From the NCBI GenBank assembly GCA_964540515.1, contig CAZIMS010000001.1, positions 310,001 through 374,000 of the forward strand: a stretch of DNA of 64,000 nucleotides, written 5' to 3'. How positions within the stretch are numbered: position 1 is the first letter of the stretch; every line of letters starts with the position of its first letter. The DNA is from JAOAGA01 sp964540515. Lineage in GTDB: Bacteria > CALINM01. Below the pieces are notes generated by a model. It was given only the letters and a program-made list of their open reading frames with translations, was not told the DNA's origin and searched no databases. The position numbers were made by a program, and so were the translations under genes. This document shows positions 52,816 through 61,413 of the stretch, piece after piece.

Positions 52816-53482
52816 AAAACTCTACTAAGTTTTTAATTATATCCAAATCTTCTTTAAATGTAAGCTTTAAATTGTACCGTTCTCCTTGAACAACATAAAC
52901 CTTTTCTCCTAAAAGCTCTAAAAGATTTGCCTCATCGGTATAAGTAATATCATGGTCAATCCTATTGATGGCATTTTTAAGAAGAGAGAGCTTAAAACCC
53001 TGTGGTGTTTGAGATAGAAATAGTTTATCCCTATCAATAGTTTTTATAATAAGATGGTCTTCCACCTTTTTTACAGTATCTGGTATTGGTATGACTGGTA
53101 TGGCATTGCCGTATTTTTTTGTAGCTTTATAGACCCTTAAAAATAGAGAGCTTGATGCAATAGGTCTTACAGAGTCATGTATCAATACGATAGCGCTATC
53201 ATCATTTATATTATTGATGGCCCTTATAACGGAATCTTGTCTTCTTTCCCCACCCTCTACAAGAGTAGCTGTAAAATTATAATTTTGAAGCATCTTTTCA
53301 AAGATATCCCTATAGCCAGAGGGGTATGTAACAATAACCTCTCTATGTTTTAAAGGAGATATGCTTTTAAGAGAGTAATACAAAAGAGCTTTACCCTTTA
53401 TTTTTATAAGCTGTTTAGGGTTTTTGGATCCAAATCTTTTTCCAACACCTGAGGCAAGGATAACGATATATAGATTGTCCAT
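52787..53482 (-). CDS. ispD: 2-C-methyl-D-erythritol 4-phosphate cytidylyltransferase
   Basis: Forms CDP-methylerythritol from MEP and CTP. The 231 residues begin with ILASGVGKRFGSKNPKQL (CTP loop), with VLIHDSVRPIAS and FLSQTPQGFK further on. Its start is 3 bp from the end of the PIN-TRAM gene. A serine replaces the usual second Ala in LAAGxGxR, a mild change. Confidence 0.94.
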   Translation of the reverse strand: MDNLYIVILASGVGKRFGSKNPKQLIKIKGKALLYYSLKSISPLKHREVIVTYPSGYRDIFEKMLQNYNFTATLVEGGERRQDSVIRAINNINDDSAIVLIHDSVRPIASSSLFLRVYKATKKYGNAIPVIPIPDTVKKVEDHLIIKTIDRDKLFLSQTPQGFKLSLLKNAINRIDHDITYTDEANLLELLGEKVYVVQGERYNLKLTFKEDLDIIKNLVEFYENKSRIRS

Positions 53483-53485
53483 TGT

Positions 53486-54472
53486 TTATGAATGGATATG
53501 GGCAAAGATAATCTTTCCAGAAGGGGTTTGGAAGACACTCTTTACCTCAACATCTATCTTCTGACCTATAAATTTTTTACCGTTTTCAACTACTATCATT
53601 GTTCCATCATCTAAGTATGCAACTGCTTGTCCAGGCTCTTTACCCTCTTTAAGAAGAAAAACGTTGATAACCTCACCAGCCACGAGAGATGGCTTTAAGG
53701 CGTTAGCTAATATGTTAAGATTTAGGTTTTGAATGCCCTGTAGCTCTGCCACCTTACTTAAGTTATAATCCATAGTAACGATCTTCCCATTCAATTTTTT
53801 TGCCAATGTAACAAGCTTTAGGTCCACCTCTTTAATTCTAAAAAAATCCACTTCAGATATCTCTAAATCGTGAGTAACTTTTTGAATATTAGATAACACA
53901 TCGAGCCCTCTTCTGCCTTTTGCCCTTTTAACAGGGTCTATAGAATCAGCTAAAACTTGGAGTTCCTTTACAACAAAACGGGGAACCACAAAGGGGCCCT
54001 CTAAAAAACCACTCTCAATAATATCAGAGATCCTGCCATCTATAAGAATACTTGTGTCAAAAACCTTTGGAATCCGCTCACCCTTAAAATCTTTTTTATC
54101 CTCAACAAAGGGTATAGTAATGTTCTTAATCTTTTCTATACCAATGGATATACCAATATAAGCCAACAATACCCCTAAAATAAACCTTATCCCTAAGGTA
54201 TATCCGAGAAAATCTATGCTTAATGCAGGATTATTTAGGTAACCAGTAAAAAAAAAGAGAGGCGATATAGAAAGCACAAAACCAATAAAAGCACCTACAA
54301 AGTATTTTATAGGAACCTTGGCTATAACATCCCTTATTATTATTGTTAAAAGCCCTAAAACAAAGCCAGAAAAGAGCCCTAATAAGTTATGAGAGCCCTT
54401 AAAGATTAAACCAAAAAAAAAGTACCCGCTAAGGGTACTAAATATTAATACAAGAATTTTAATAACATACAC
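53486..54472 (-). CDS. PIN-TRAM domain membrane protein (YacL-like)
   Basis: The 328 residues contain four N-terminal membrane helices (~1-120). A PIN nuclease-like domain (~140-265) has conserved acidic residues (FDTSILIDGRI, LVTLAKKLNGKIVTMDYNL). A C-terminal TRAM domain (LLKEGKEPGQAVAYLDDGT) may bind RNA. The family is widespread beside carD and ispD. Its substrate is not established. It lies 9 bp after carD. Confidence 0.9.
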   Translation of the reverse strand: MYVIKILVLIFSTLSGYFFFGLIFKGSHNLLGLFSGFVLGLLTIIIRDVIAKVPIKYFVGAFIGFVLSISPLFFFTGYLNNPALSIDFLGYTLGIRFILGVLLAYIGISIGIEKIKNITIPFVEDKKDFKGERIPKVFDTSILIDGRISDIIESGFLEGPFVVPRFVVKELQVLADSIDPVKRAKGRRGLDVLSNIQKVTHDLEISEVDFFRIKEVDLKLVTLAKKLNGKIVTMDYNLSKVAELQGIQNLNLNILANALKPSLVAGEVINVFLLKEGKEPGQAVAYLDDGTMIVVENGKKFIGQKIDVEVKSVFQTPSGKIIFAHIHS

Positions 54473-54481
54473 ATCAAAACC

Positions 54482-54973
54482 TTAAGATGAGAGAAGTGAG
54501 TTTATCTTACTAACTATAACATCTTCTGAACAGTTTTCGCAACAGGCAAGTTCTTTAATAATTAATTTTTTTACCTGATCAAGGAGTTTTTTTTCGCCGA
54601 AAGATAGAGTTTTGTGTGATTGTAGATTGGTTAGCTCTTTTAATATCTGGGCATGGTCAATAATAGAGCCGCTTTTTAGCTTTGCGTAGTAATCTCTCTG
54701 CCTTCTATTCCATGGAATATGTGTTCTGACAATACGCTCTTCGCCGCTTTTTTTTAGTACCGAAAAAACCTCTTCAACCTTTTCTTTAGGAGTTAGATGT
54801 CTTAAACCTACGGAGGTAACTTTTGATTGGGGGATTGTGACAGTCATACCACTATCCATAATCTTTAGGACGTAATAGCACTCATTTGTCCCATTACATT
54901 CTTTACTTTCAATCCTCTCAATAACCCCCACCCCATGAGTGGGATAAAAAGCCTTATCGCCTACGCCAAACAT
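54482..54973 (-). CDS. carD: CarD-family transcription regulator
   Basis: CarD binds RNA polymerase beta and stabilises open promoter complexes. The 163 residues have the N-terminal RNAP-interaction domain (FGVGDKAFYPTHGVGVIERIE) and a helical DNA-binding C-terminal domain. Unusually, the C-terminal tail has CCENC, a possible redox or metal pair. GGGGAGG precedes the ATG. It is first in the operon to cysS. Confidence 0.92.
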   Translation of the reverse strand: MFGVGDKAFYPTHGVGVIERIESKECNGTNECYYVLKIMDSGMTVTIPQSKVTSVGLRHLTPKEKVEEVFSVLKKSGEERIVRTHIPWNRRQRDYYAKLKSGSIIDHAQILKELTNLQSHKTLSFGEKKLLDQVKKLIIKELACCENCSEDVIVSKINSLLSS

Positions 54974-55031
54974 AATATAGCCCTCCCCTTTCTCCCTAAT
55001 ATACTAAAAAATAAAAAATTAGTGATATCTA

Positions 55032-55061
55032 ATTCTATTATATTACACTTAAATTAGTCAA
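55032..55061 (-). promoter_or_regulatory. Promoter for carD operon
   Basis: On the minus strand TTGACT, an 18 nt spacer and TAGAAT lie ~60 nt before the ATG at 54973. Confidence 0.5.
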
Positions 55062-55081
55062 GAAATATTTTCACAATTAAA

Positions 55082-55438
55082 TTAAAAGGGAATAAGTATA
55101 CTTAGCACTCCATCCTTTAGTTTAGCCTTTGCTCTTGACCCGTCTATTAATATTGGCAACTCAATAACCTTCTCAAAAGTTGCTACATCTCTTTCCATCA
55201 AAAGGTAGTTTAAACTTTTTTTATCATCCCTCTTATTGCCACAAATTTTAATACGATTATTTTCGCAAATAACCGATATCTCATCCTTCCCGTACGATGG
55301 CACTTCTAATTCTATGTTTAGGCCTTCTTCACTCTCGTAAATATCAAGAGGAGGGTTAAAGGTTCTACTCTTTCTTTTTATATCCTCTTCAAAGTCATTT
55401 AGCTGAATGTTTATATAATAAAAGTCATCTAAGCTCAT
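55082..55438 (-). CDS. Hsp20/alpha-crystallin-type small heat-shock protein
   Basis: A short 118-residue member with the alpha-crystallin core (FNPPLDIYESEEGLNIELEVPSYGKDEISV, GVLSILIPF). The usual N-terminal arm and the C-terminal IxI tail are reduced. Its ATG overlaps the htrA stop (ATGA), so chaperone and protease are co-translated. Confidence 0.85.
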   Translation of the reverse strand: MSLDDFYYINIQLNDFEEDIKRKSRTFNPPLDIYESEEGLNIELEVPSYGKDEISVICENNRIKICGNKRDDKKSLNYLLMERDVATFEKVIELPILIDGSRAKAKLKDGVLSILIPF

Positions 55439-56733
55439 GGCATCCTAAAACTAACAAATTTATTCCCCTGTTTTGTCCTTAGCTGAATAGTTACAGCTGA
55501 TTTTGGAGGAATTGATGAGATTATATCTATTAATTGTTCGATAGTATCTACCTTTTTGTTATTAATGCTAATAATTATGTCGCCAGGAACAATCTTCAAA
55601 GAACCTGCTATTGAATGAGGTTGAACCTCTTCTACAACGATGCCACTTTTGGATTCTGATAATCTAAGTCCCAACCTTTCAAGAACAGTGCCCTGTTCTG
55701 ATTGTTTGCTTAAGGTTGCATTTATAGATATCTCTTTCTTTTCTCTGTAGATTTTTAATTTAACCGTATCGCCAGGCAGATAACTGGCAATAATCTTTGG
55801 AAAAGAGGTAAACTCATCTACCACCTTACCATTGACCTCAAGAATAATGTCTCCTTCTTTAAGGCCAGCTTTTTCAGCAGGACTATTTTTTACCACCTCT
55901 GAGATCAATACTCCATATATTTTATCAAGCCCAAAGCTTTCAGCAATGTCCTTAGTAACTTCTTGAAACTTAATACCCAAATAGGCCCTTTCAACCGTAC
56001 CCTTCTTTAGTTGCGGCAAGATTGTCTTAATCATATTGATAGGGATAGAAAAGCCTATATTCTGTCCACCGGCTATAATTGCAGTATTTATTCCAACTAT
56101 CTCACCATTAAGATTAAAAAGAGGCCCACCAGAGTTCCCAAAATTTATAGGCGCATCTGTCTGGATAAAATCGTCATAGGGACCAGAACCTATGACCCTT
56201 CCTTTGGCACTAACTATACCTTTTGTTACAGTGTGAGATAGCCCAAAGGGGTTTCCTATAGCAATTACCCAGTCGCCTACCTCTAACTTGTCGGAATCAC
56301 CTAATTTTGCGGAGGGAAGGTTATCTTTGTTGATTTTTAATAGAGCAATGTCAATCTTTGGGTCCTTTCCTATTACTACTGCCTCTATGTCTTCCTTAGA
56401 TTTATAAAGCCTAACCTTAATGATGGTGGCATCCTTTATAACATGGTTATTGGTAAGTATATAACCATCTTCTGATATAATTACACCTGAGCCCAAACTT
56501 TGCCTTTGAAAATCTTTTGGCGTATCAAAGTCAAAGGGAGATTCTCCAAAAAACTCTTTAAAGAAGTCAAAGGGTGTGGGCCTCTGGGCCTTGACGATTT
56601 GTGTAGTGCTTATGTTGACTACCGCTGGTTCAACCTTTTTTACTAAAGCAGAAAAACTTTTTAGCTCTTGACTCTCTAAGGGACTTACTGTTGTTAGGAA
56701 AATAAAAAGTATTCCAAAAAAAAGCCTAACCAT
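55435..56733 (-). CDS. htrA: HtrA/DegP-type periplasmic serine protease
   Basis: The start at 56733 is preferred: GGAGGT lies 9 nt upstream and a signal peptide (VRLFFGILFIFLTTVSPLES) follows directly. An ATG at 56826 would add 31 residues running through the promoter. The trypsin-like domain has His97 (TNNHVIKDA), Asp128 (PKIDIALLKI) and Ser201 (FGNSGGPLFN). Two PDZ domains follow (~235-330 and ~345-432). It acts on misfolded periplasmic proteins. Translation is coupled to the Hsp20 gene. Confidence 0.94.
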   Translation of the reverse strand: MVRLFFGILFIFLTTVSPLESQELKSFSALVKKVEPAVVNISTTQIVKAQRPTPFDFFKEFFGESPFDFDTPKDFQRQSLGSGVIISEDGYILTNNHVIKDATIIKVRLYKSKEDIEAVVIGKDPKIDIALLKINKDNLPSAKLGDSDKLEVGDWVIAIGNPFGLSHTVTKGIVSAKGRVIGSGPYDDFIQTDAPINFGNSGGPLFNLNGEIVGINTAIIAGGQNIGFSIPINMIKTILPQLKKGTVERAYLGIKFQEVTKDIAESFGLDKIYGVLISEVVKNSPAEKAGLKEGDIILEVNGKVVDEFTSFPKIIASYLPGDTVKLKIYREKKEISINATLSKQSEQGTVLERLGLRLSESKSGIVVEEVQPHSIAGSLKIVPGDIIISINNKKVDTIEQLIDIISSIPPKSAVTIQLRTKQGNKFVSFRMP

Positions 56734-56764
56734 TATCTTTATACCTCCTACAAAACCTTTATTA

Positions 56765-56792
56765 ATTTTATCAGAATCAAAAAAAAAGTCAA
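56765..56792 (-). promoter_or_regulatory. htrA promoter
   Basis: On the minus strand TTGACT, a 16 nt spacer and TAAAAT lie ~32 nt before the htrA ATG. It is back-to-back with the SOS promoter. Confidence 0.55.
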
Positions 56793-56811
56793 AAACACCT
56801 GTTAAAAATAA

Positions 56812-56840
56812 TTGACAACTGAACAAATGTTCAGTATATT
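56812..56840 (+). promoter_or_regulatory. LexA-controlled sigma-70 promoter (SOS box between -35 and -10)
   Basis: A perfect TTGACA (56812-56817), 17 nt and TATATT (56835-56840). The spacer contains the palindrome TGAACAAATGTTCA (56820-56833), matching the GAAC-N4-GTTC LexA box of Gram-positive-type LexA proteins. The lexA gene lies in the transcribed operon, so this is autoregulation. Confidence 0.8.
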
Positions 56841-56847
56841 TTAAAAT

Positions 56848-57087
56848 ATGGTAGAAGACAAATGCTCTTATATAAAAGTAGCAACTATATTTAATAAAGG
56901 CAAGATTTTTCCTGTGTGGTTTGAGTGGAACAGTTGCAAATTTCCCATCGACAAGGTGCTATATAGATGGGAAGAAAGAAAGGGGAGAGGACAAATATTT
57001 TATTTTTCTGTTCTCTCATCAGGTGAGCATTACAATATATCTTTTGATAGCGAAAACTTCACGTGGAAGATAATAAGAGAGGGTTAG
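56848..57087 (+). CDS. Small SOS-operon protein of unknown function
   Basis: 79 residues, with no signal peptide or membrane helix. The composition is rich in Trp, Tyr and Phe (VWFEWNSCKFPIDKVLYRWEER), suggesting a small beta-rich fold. It lies directly behind the LexA-box promoter, 7 nt after the -10, with no ribosome site, and 4 bp before dinB. It may be related to the small proteins encoded near ImuB/DinB in other bacteria; I cannot verify this. A role as a DNA-polymerase accessory is inference. Confidence 0.7.
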   Translation: MVEDKCSYIKVATIFNKGKIFPVWFEWNSCKFPIDKVLYRWEERKGRGQIFYFSVLSSGEHYNISFDSENFTWKIIREG

Positions 57088-57091
57088 TTTA

Positions 57092-58246
57092 ATGATCTTG
57101 CATATAGATATGGACGCCTTTTTCGCCTCCGTTGAGCAGGCATCTAATCCAAAACTTAAAGACAGGCCCATAGCAGTGGCAAGTTCTGAGAAAAGAGGGA
57201 TTGTCATTACTTCTTCTTATGAGGCGAGAAAATATGGTGTCAAGACGGGTGCTACTATTTATGAAGCCATTAAACTATGTCCTCACATCACGATTGTACC
57301 AGCCAATTTTGAGAAATATGACTCTACTTCTAAAAACATTATTAATATATTTAAGAAATATGGCCCCACAGAGGTTTTTTCTATCGACGAGGCCTTTATT
57401 GATATAGGGGATAAAGACCCTCTTCTAATCTCTGAGAGTATTAAAGGGGATATCAAAAGGCGGTTTAATATAACCTGTTCTGTAGGTGTTGGTCTTAATA
57501 AAGATATAGCAAAGTTGGCAAGTGGGATAAATAAGCCCAATGGTTTTTTCTGGGTAAAAAGCTTTGAGGATATTAAAGATATCCCCATTAAGGATGTTTG
57601 CGGCATTGGGAAAAAAATTTCTGGAAAACTTGCTCTAATCTCTGTTAAAACTGTTAATGATTTTGTAAATACGAAGGATGAAATATTGCGGTCTATTATG
57701 GGTATTAATGGCATAAAATTAAAGATGGCATTAAAAGGAGAGTTTTTTGAAAAAGTTAATCCATATAGCAATGTCCCAAAGTCTGTTAGTAATAGCATGA
57801 CTCTACCTGAAAATATATGGAAAAAAGAGGATATCTATCTTGCCCTTTTTCAGTTAAGTGAAAAAGTGGCCTACCGTCTGAGAAGGCAGGATTTGTGGGG
57901 TAGGAGGGTTAGTTTATATATAAGATTTGATGACTTTACAAGCACTAATGTTGATAAAAGATATTACGATTATTCCGATGATGAACAATTGATATTTAAC
58001 AGGGCAAAGGAGATATTTGAGGAGATGATAATTAGTAGGTCTATAAGATTGTTGGGAGTGACTGTAACAGAACTTTCTCCGAAGGTTCAGCTTAATTTCA
58101 TAAGTGATGGGAAAGAAGAGAGATTGATAGCTATAGATAAGATTAGAGAAAGGTGGGGTTTTTCTGCTATTACTTGGGGGATGCTTTTGAATAGATTCAA
58201 ACATAAACCACCTATATCTCCTGCCTGGAGACCGGAGAAACCATAA
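57092..58246 (+). CDS. dinB: DNA polymerase IV (Y-family)
   Basis: A translesion polymerase of 384 residues. HIDMDAFFASVEQ (metal Asp6 and Asp8) and FSIDEAFIDIGD (catalytic Asp-Glu) are intact. The helix-hairpin-helix region (DVCGIGKKISGKLA) and the little-finger domain follow. No obvious beta-clamp QLxLF tail is seen at the C-terminus. It is followed 2 bp later by lexA. Confidence 0.94.
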   Translation: MILHIDMDAFFASVEQASNPKLKDRPIAVASSEKRGIVITSSYEARKYGVKTGATIYEAIKLCPHITIVPANFEKYDSTSKNIINIFKKYGPTEVFSIDEAFIDIGDKDPLLISESIKGDIKRRFNITCSVGVGLNKDIAKLASGINKPNGFFWVKSFEDIKDIPIKDVCGIGKKISGKLALISVKTVNDFVNTKDEILRSIMGINGIKLKMALKGEFFEKVNPYSNVPKSVSNSMTLPENIWKKEDIYLALFQLSEKVAYRLRRQDLWGRRVSLYIRFDDFTSTNVDKRYYDYSDDEQLIFNRAKEIFEEMIISRSIRLLGVTVTELSPKVQLNFISDGKEERLIAIDKIRERWGFSAITWGMLLNRFKHKPPISPAWRPEKP

Positions 58247-58248
58247 AG

Positions 58249-58827
58249 ATGCTTACGGCCAGAAGAAAAGAAATACTTGATTTCATCATAGAATTTAAAG
58301 AGAAACACAACAAAATACCTACTATTAGAGAGATATGTAGACACTTTTCCCTTAAATCTACCAATGGAATCTATGAGCATTTAAAGGCTCTTGAGAGGGA
58401 TGGCTATCTTGTGTTGGGGGAAAAATCTGCAAGAAGCATATCTCTAAAAGAGGAGAGATATAGTAATATTCCTCTTTTAGGAGAGGTTTCTGCAGGTTTG
58501 CCTGTTTATCCTGTAGTGGAAGAGGGAGAATGTTTAAGTTTACCATTTAAGGTGGGAAAGGGGTTTTTGCTAAAAGTAAAGGGTGACAGCATGATAAAAG
58601 CAGGCATTCAAGAGGGAGATATGGTTATGGTGGAGACGGATAAAGAGATAAGCAATAAAAACATTGTTGTTGCCCTTGTAGACGGAGAGGTTACCTTAAA
58701 AAGAATATTTTTTAAAGATGATGTAGTTGAGCTTAGGCCAGAAAACGATAGCTATGAACCGATAATAGTAAATAAAAAAAGGGTCAAGATAATTGGTAGA
58801 GTAACTACATTAATAAGAAGGTTTTAA
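58249..58827 (+). CDS. lexA: LexA repressor
   Basis: The 192 residues include a winged helix-turn-helix (~1-65; TIREICRHFSLKSTNGIYEHL). The Ala82-Gly83 cleavage site lies in GEVSAGLP. The catalytic dyad is Ser114 (KGDSMIKAGI) and Lys151 (GEVTLKRI). RecA-stimulated self-cleavage should release the operon's own GAAC-N4-GTTC box at 56821-56832. It is the last gene of the SOS operon. Confidence 0.95.
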   Translation: MLTARRKEILDFIIEFKEKHNKIPTIREICRHFSLKSTNGIYEHLKALERDGYLVLGEKSARSISLKEERYSNIPLLGEVSAGLPVYPVVEEGECLSLPFKVGKGFLLKVKGDSMIKAGIQEGDMVMVETDKEISNKNIVVALVDGEVTLKRIFFKDDVVELRPENDSYEPIIVNKKRVKIIGRVTTLIRRF

Positions 58828-58878
58828 CTACTTAAACATACTGATCTTCCAAGATAAATTTTTTATGATAATTTTTCC

Positions 58879-58906
58879 TTGACTTTAAAAATGATTGTAA
58901 TATAGT
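58879..58906 (+). promoter_or_regulatory. cooS promoter
   Basis: TTGACT, a 16 nt spacer and TATAGT lie ~60 nt before the cooS ATG. A strong GGGGGAGAG ribosome site follows. Confidence 0.6.
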
Positions 58907-58966
58907 CTTAAAGATAGTTTTTGCTTTTAGTGAATAACATCATTATATATAGTCAAGGGGGAGAGT

Positions 58967-60901
58967 ATGTCAGAACATCCAAAAACAGTTTCATCAACAA
59001 CTGCTGAGTTATTAAACAAAGCAGCAAATGAAAAGGTGGAAACAGCCTTTGATAGAGCTGAAAAAGTCAAAGCCTGTCCAATAGGTGCCGTTTCAGCTTG
59101 TTGTAAACATTGCTTCATGGGACCCTGTAGATTGAATCCAAAAGATGGTAGCGGGATTGGTGTTTGTGGTGCCGACATAAATACAATTCAAGCAAGAAAC
59201 TTTGCAAGAATGGTAGCATCAGGTACAGCCGCTCATAGTGATCATGCTTTAACAACAACTTACGTTTTTCTTGCAGCTGCAAAGGGTGAGGTAGAAGGTT
59301 ACGAGATTAAAGACGAGAAAAAGCTTTTGGCTGTAGCAAAAAGAAATGGCATAAATACAGAAGGTAGATCAATTAGAGATATTGCCATTGAGGTAGGAGA
59401 GCTCTATGTAAGAGATTTTACTCAGCAAGAAGGTGAGCTTGCTCATATTAAATGGGCTCCTAAGAAAAGACAGGAGATTTGGAGAAAGTATGGAGTAGTA
59501 CCAAGAGGTGTTCAGAGAGAAGTAATGGAGCTAATGCATAGAACCCATATGGGTGTTGATCAGGATTATAAAAACATAATTCTTGCTTCCACAAGAACTG
59601 CTCTTAGTGATGGTTGGGGTGGTTCAATGATTGCTGCAGATTTACAAGATATTATGTTTGGCACACAATCGCCCAAGAAGACAGAGATAGATTTGGGTGT
59701 TTTGAAAGAAGATATGGTAAATGTTATTATTCACGGTCATGAACCAGTGCTTGCGGAAGCACTTTTACTCGTTGCTCAGGAACCAGAGCTTATTAATTAT
59801 GCAAAATCAAAGGGTGCAAACGGTATTAATGTAGTCGGTATGTGCTGTTCAGGTGCTGAAGTATTAGTTAGACATGGGGTAAAATATGCTGGTAACTTCA
59901 TGCAGACAGAGGCTGCAATTATTACTGGTGCAGTAGAGGCGATGGTAGTAGATGTACAGTGCATAATGCAGGGTTTAGTGGAAGTTGCAAAATGCTACCA
60001 CACCTCAATAGTAACAACCAATGAGAGATGTAAGATAACAGACTCTACATTCATTAACTTCAATGACCATCATCCGCTACCAGATGCAAGAGCTATTGTA
60101 AAACTGGCTTGCGATAATTTCCCAAAAAGAATTAAAGACAAAGTATATATACCTAAGAAGTCTCAAGAGCTTGTAGTAGGTTTTGGCAATGAATCCATTG
60201 AGTATATGCTTGGTGGAAGCTTTAGAAGCTCCTTCCGTCCGCTAAATGATAACATAATAAATGGAAGAATAAGAGGGATTGCAGGTGTAGTTGGTTGTAA
60301 CAACCCAAGAGTTAAACATGATGCTGTTCATCTTGCCTTAGTGGAGGAGTTGCTTGCAAATGATATACTTGTTGTTCAGACAGGTTGTGCTGCTACAGCC
60401 TGTGGTAAGGCAGGTTTTATGACACCAGAAGCAGCCTACAAATATGCTGGAGCAGGTTTAAGAGAGGTTTGTGAAGCAGTAGGTATTCCTCCAGTATTAC
60501 ATGCAGGTTCATGTGTTGATAATAGTAGAATTCTTGTGGCAGCATGTAATATAATCGCAGAAGGTGGTTTAGGTGAAGATATAGCAGATATTCCAGCAGC
60601 AGGTGCAGCTCCTGAGTATATGAGTGAGAAAGCTGTTGCTATAGGTCAATACTTTGTTGGATCTGGAGTGTTTACTGTCTTTGGTGTAACCTTCCCAACT
60701 ATTGAAGGTACAAAGTTCCACAAATACCTCTTTGACGAGATATCAAACGATTTAGGTGGTAAGTGGGGTTTTGCTACAGAGGCTTCAAAGATTGCCTCAT
60801 TGATGATAGACCACATTAATCAGAAAAGGGTTGCCCTTAACATCCACCAGAAGAAAGAAAGAAAGCTCTTCGATATGGCTGATAGAAGAGAAATAAAATA
60901 A
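58967..60901 (+). CDS. cooS: Ni-dependent carbon monoxide dehydrogenase, catalytic subunit
   Basis: Interconverts CO and CO2. The 644-residue protein has the D-cluster cysteines C37 and C45 and the B-cluster C46, C49, C54 and C67 in ACPIGAVSACCKHCFMGPC and after. C-cluster ligands are visible in IIHGHEPVLAEA, VVGMCCSGAE, VVDVQCIMQGL, TGCAATACGKAG and LHAGSCVDNSR. It is the CooS/CODH-II type, without acetyl-CoA synthase, and no cooC or cooF is adjacent. Electrons probably go to a ferredoxin. A 60-residue gene follows by 23 bp. Confidence 0.95.
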   Translation: MSEHPKTVSSTTAELLNKAANEKVETAFDRAEKVKACPIGAVSACCKHCFMGPCRLNPKDGSGIGVCGADINTIQARNFARMVASGTAAHSDHALTTTYVFLAAAKGEVEGYEIKDEKKLLAVAKRNGINTEGRSIRDIAIEVGELYVRDFTQQEGELAHIKWAPKKRQEIWRKYGVVPRGVQREVMELMHRTHMGVDQDYKNIILASTRTALSDGWGGSMIAADLQDIMFGTQSPKKTEIDLGVLKEDMVNVIIHGHEPVLAEALLLVAQEPELINYAKSKGANGINVVGMCCSGAEVLVRHGVKYAGNFMQTEAAIITGAVEAMVVDVQCIMQGLVEVAKCYHTSIVTTNERCKITDSTFINFNDHHPLPDARAIVKLACDNFPKRIKDKVYIPKKSQELVVGFGNESIEYMLGGSFRSSFRPLNDNIINGRIRGIAGVVGCNNPRVKHDAVHLALVEELLANDILVVQTGCAATACGKAGFMTPEAAYKYAGAGLREVCEAVGIPPVLHAGSCVDNSRILVAACNIIAEGGLGEDIADIPAAGAAPEYMSEKAVAIGQYFVGSGVFTVFGVTFPTIEGTKFHKYLFDEISNDLGGKWGFATEASKIASLMIDHINQKRVALNIHQKKERKLFDMADRREIK

Positions 60902-60924
60902 ATTAAAATAACGGGAGGACTGTT

Positions 60925-61107
60925 ATGAAAGTAATAATAACACTTGATCAAAAGGATCAACAACTTATAGAAAGCATTTATGAAGACAAGGATAAAGATG
61001 CAGCTCTTAATTTTGTTATAGATGTTATTAGGGCTAAGGTCCATGAACAAACAAAAACAGAGATAAAGTGTGGTAACATTTACTCCTCAAGCGGTGAAAA
61101 GAAATAG
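60925..61107 (+). CDS. Small protein co-transcribed with cooS
   Basis: 60 residues, with GGGAGG 7 nt before the ATG. It is charged and largely helical (VIITLDQKDQQLIESIYED), with one Cys in IKCGNIYSSSGEKK near the end. I do not recognise the family. It lies between cooS and the terminator at 61130, so it is expressed with the enzyme. It could be a small regulator or maturation helper. Confidence 0.65.
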   Translation: MKVIITLDQKDQQLIESIYEDKDKDAALNFVIDVIRAKVHEQTKTEIKCGNIYSSSGEKK

Positions 61108-61129
61108 TAATTTTTAGAAATTTTTTTTA

Positions 61130-61172
61130 GAAGGCTGGGTTTTTTTTAAAGTCCCAGCCTTCATTTTTTTTA
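61130..61172 (+). terminator. Rho-independent terminator after the cooS operon
   Basis: A perfect 10 bp stem (GAAGGCTGGG and complement), a T-rich 13 nt loop, and a following A-T10-type tract. No separate promoter is visible for the lipoprotein downstream, so some read-through may occur. Confidence 0.85.
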
Positions 61173-61199
61173 CTTCACAAAAAAGGAGGTGAAAATTAG

Positions 61200-61385
61200 A
61201 TGAAAAAGTTTATCGCATCTTCTGTAATGGCTGTGATTATAGCTGGAATGGCACTCGTCGCTTGTCAGAAAAAAGAAGAACCTAAACCAGCTCCTGCGCC
61301 TGCACCTGCACCTGCAGTTCAGCAGCAGTCTACTTCTAAGGCTGCACCAGCTCCTGCGCCTGCACCTGCGCCTGAGAAAAAGTAG
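61200..61385 (+). CDS. Tiny Pro/Ala-rich lipoprotein
   Basis: A 61-residue precursor with a lipoprotein signal (GMALVAC, acyl Cys22). The mature ~40 residues are Lys/Glu followed by two PAPAPAPAP blocks separated by VQQQSTSKA. The ribosome site is AAAGGAGGTG. It resembles extended periplasmic spacer or tether peptides; no enzymatic function is likely. The two blocks come from a ~24 bp direct DNA repeat. Confidence 0.75.
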   Translation: MKKFIASSVMAVIIAGMALVACQKKEEPKPAPAPAPAPAVQQQSTSKAAPAPAPAPAPEKK

Positions 61386-61413
61386 TGTATTTAAATTATT
61401 TTTTTATTTATCG

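Noticed and set aside
56733..56826. Longer htrA start adding 31 residues
   Set aside because: The extra part spans the promoter, is Phe/Asp-rich and would hide the signal peptide. GGAGGT supports 56733.
57283..57798. 171-codon open frame antisense to dinB
   Set aside because: dinB carries intact catalytic motifs across this region. The antisense frame lacks a ribosome site and known domains.
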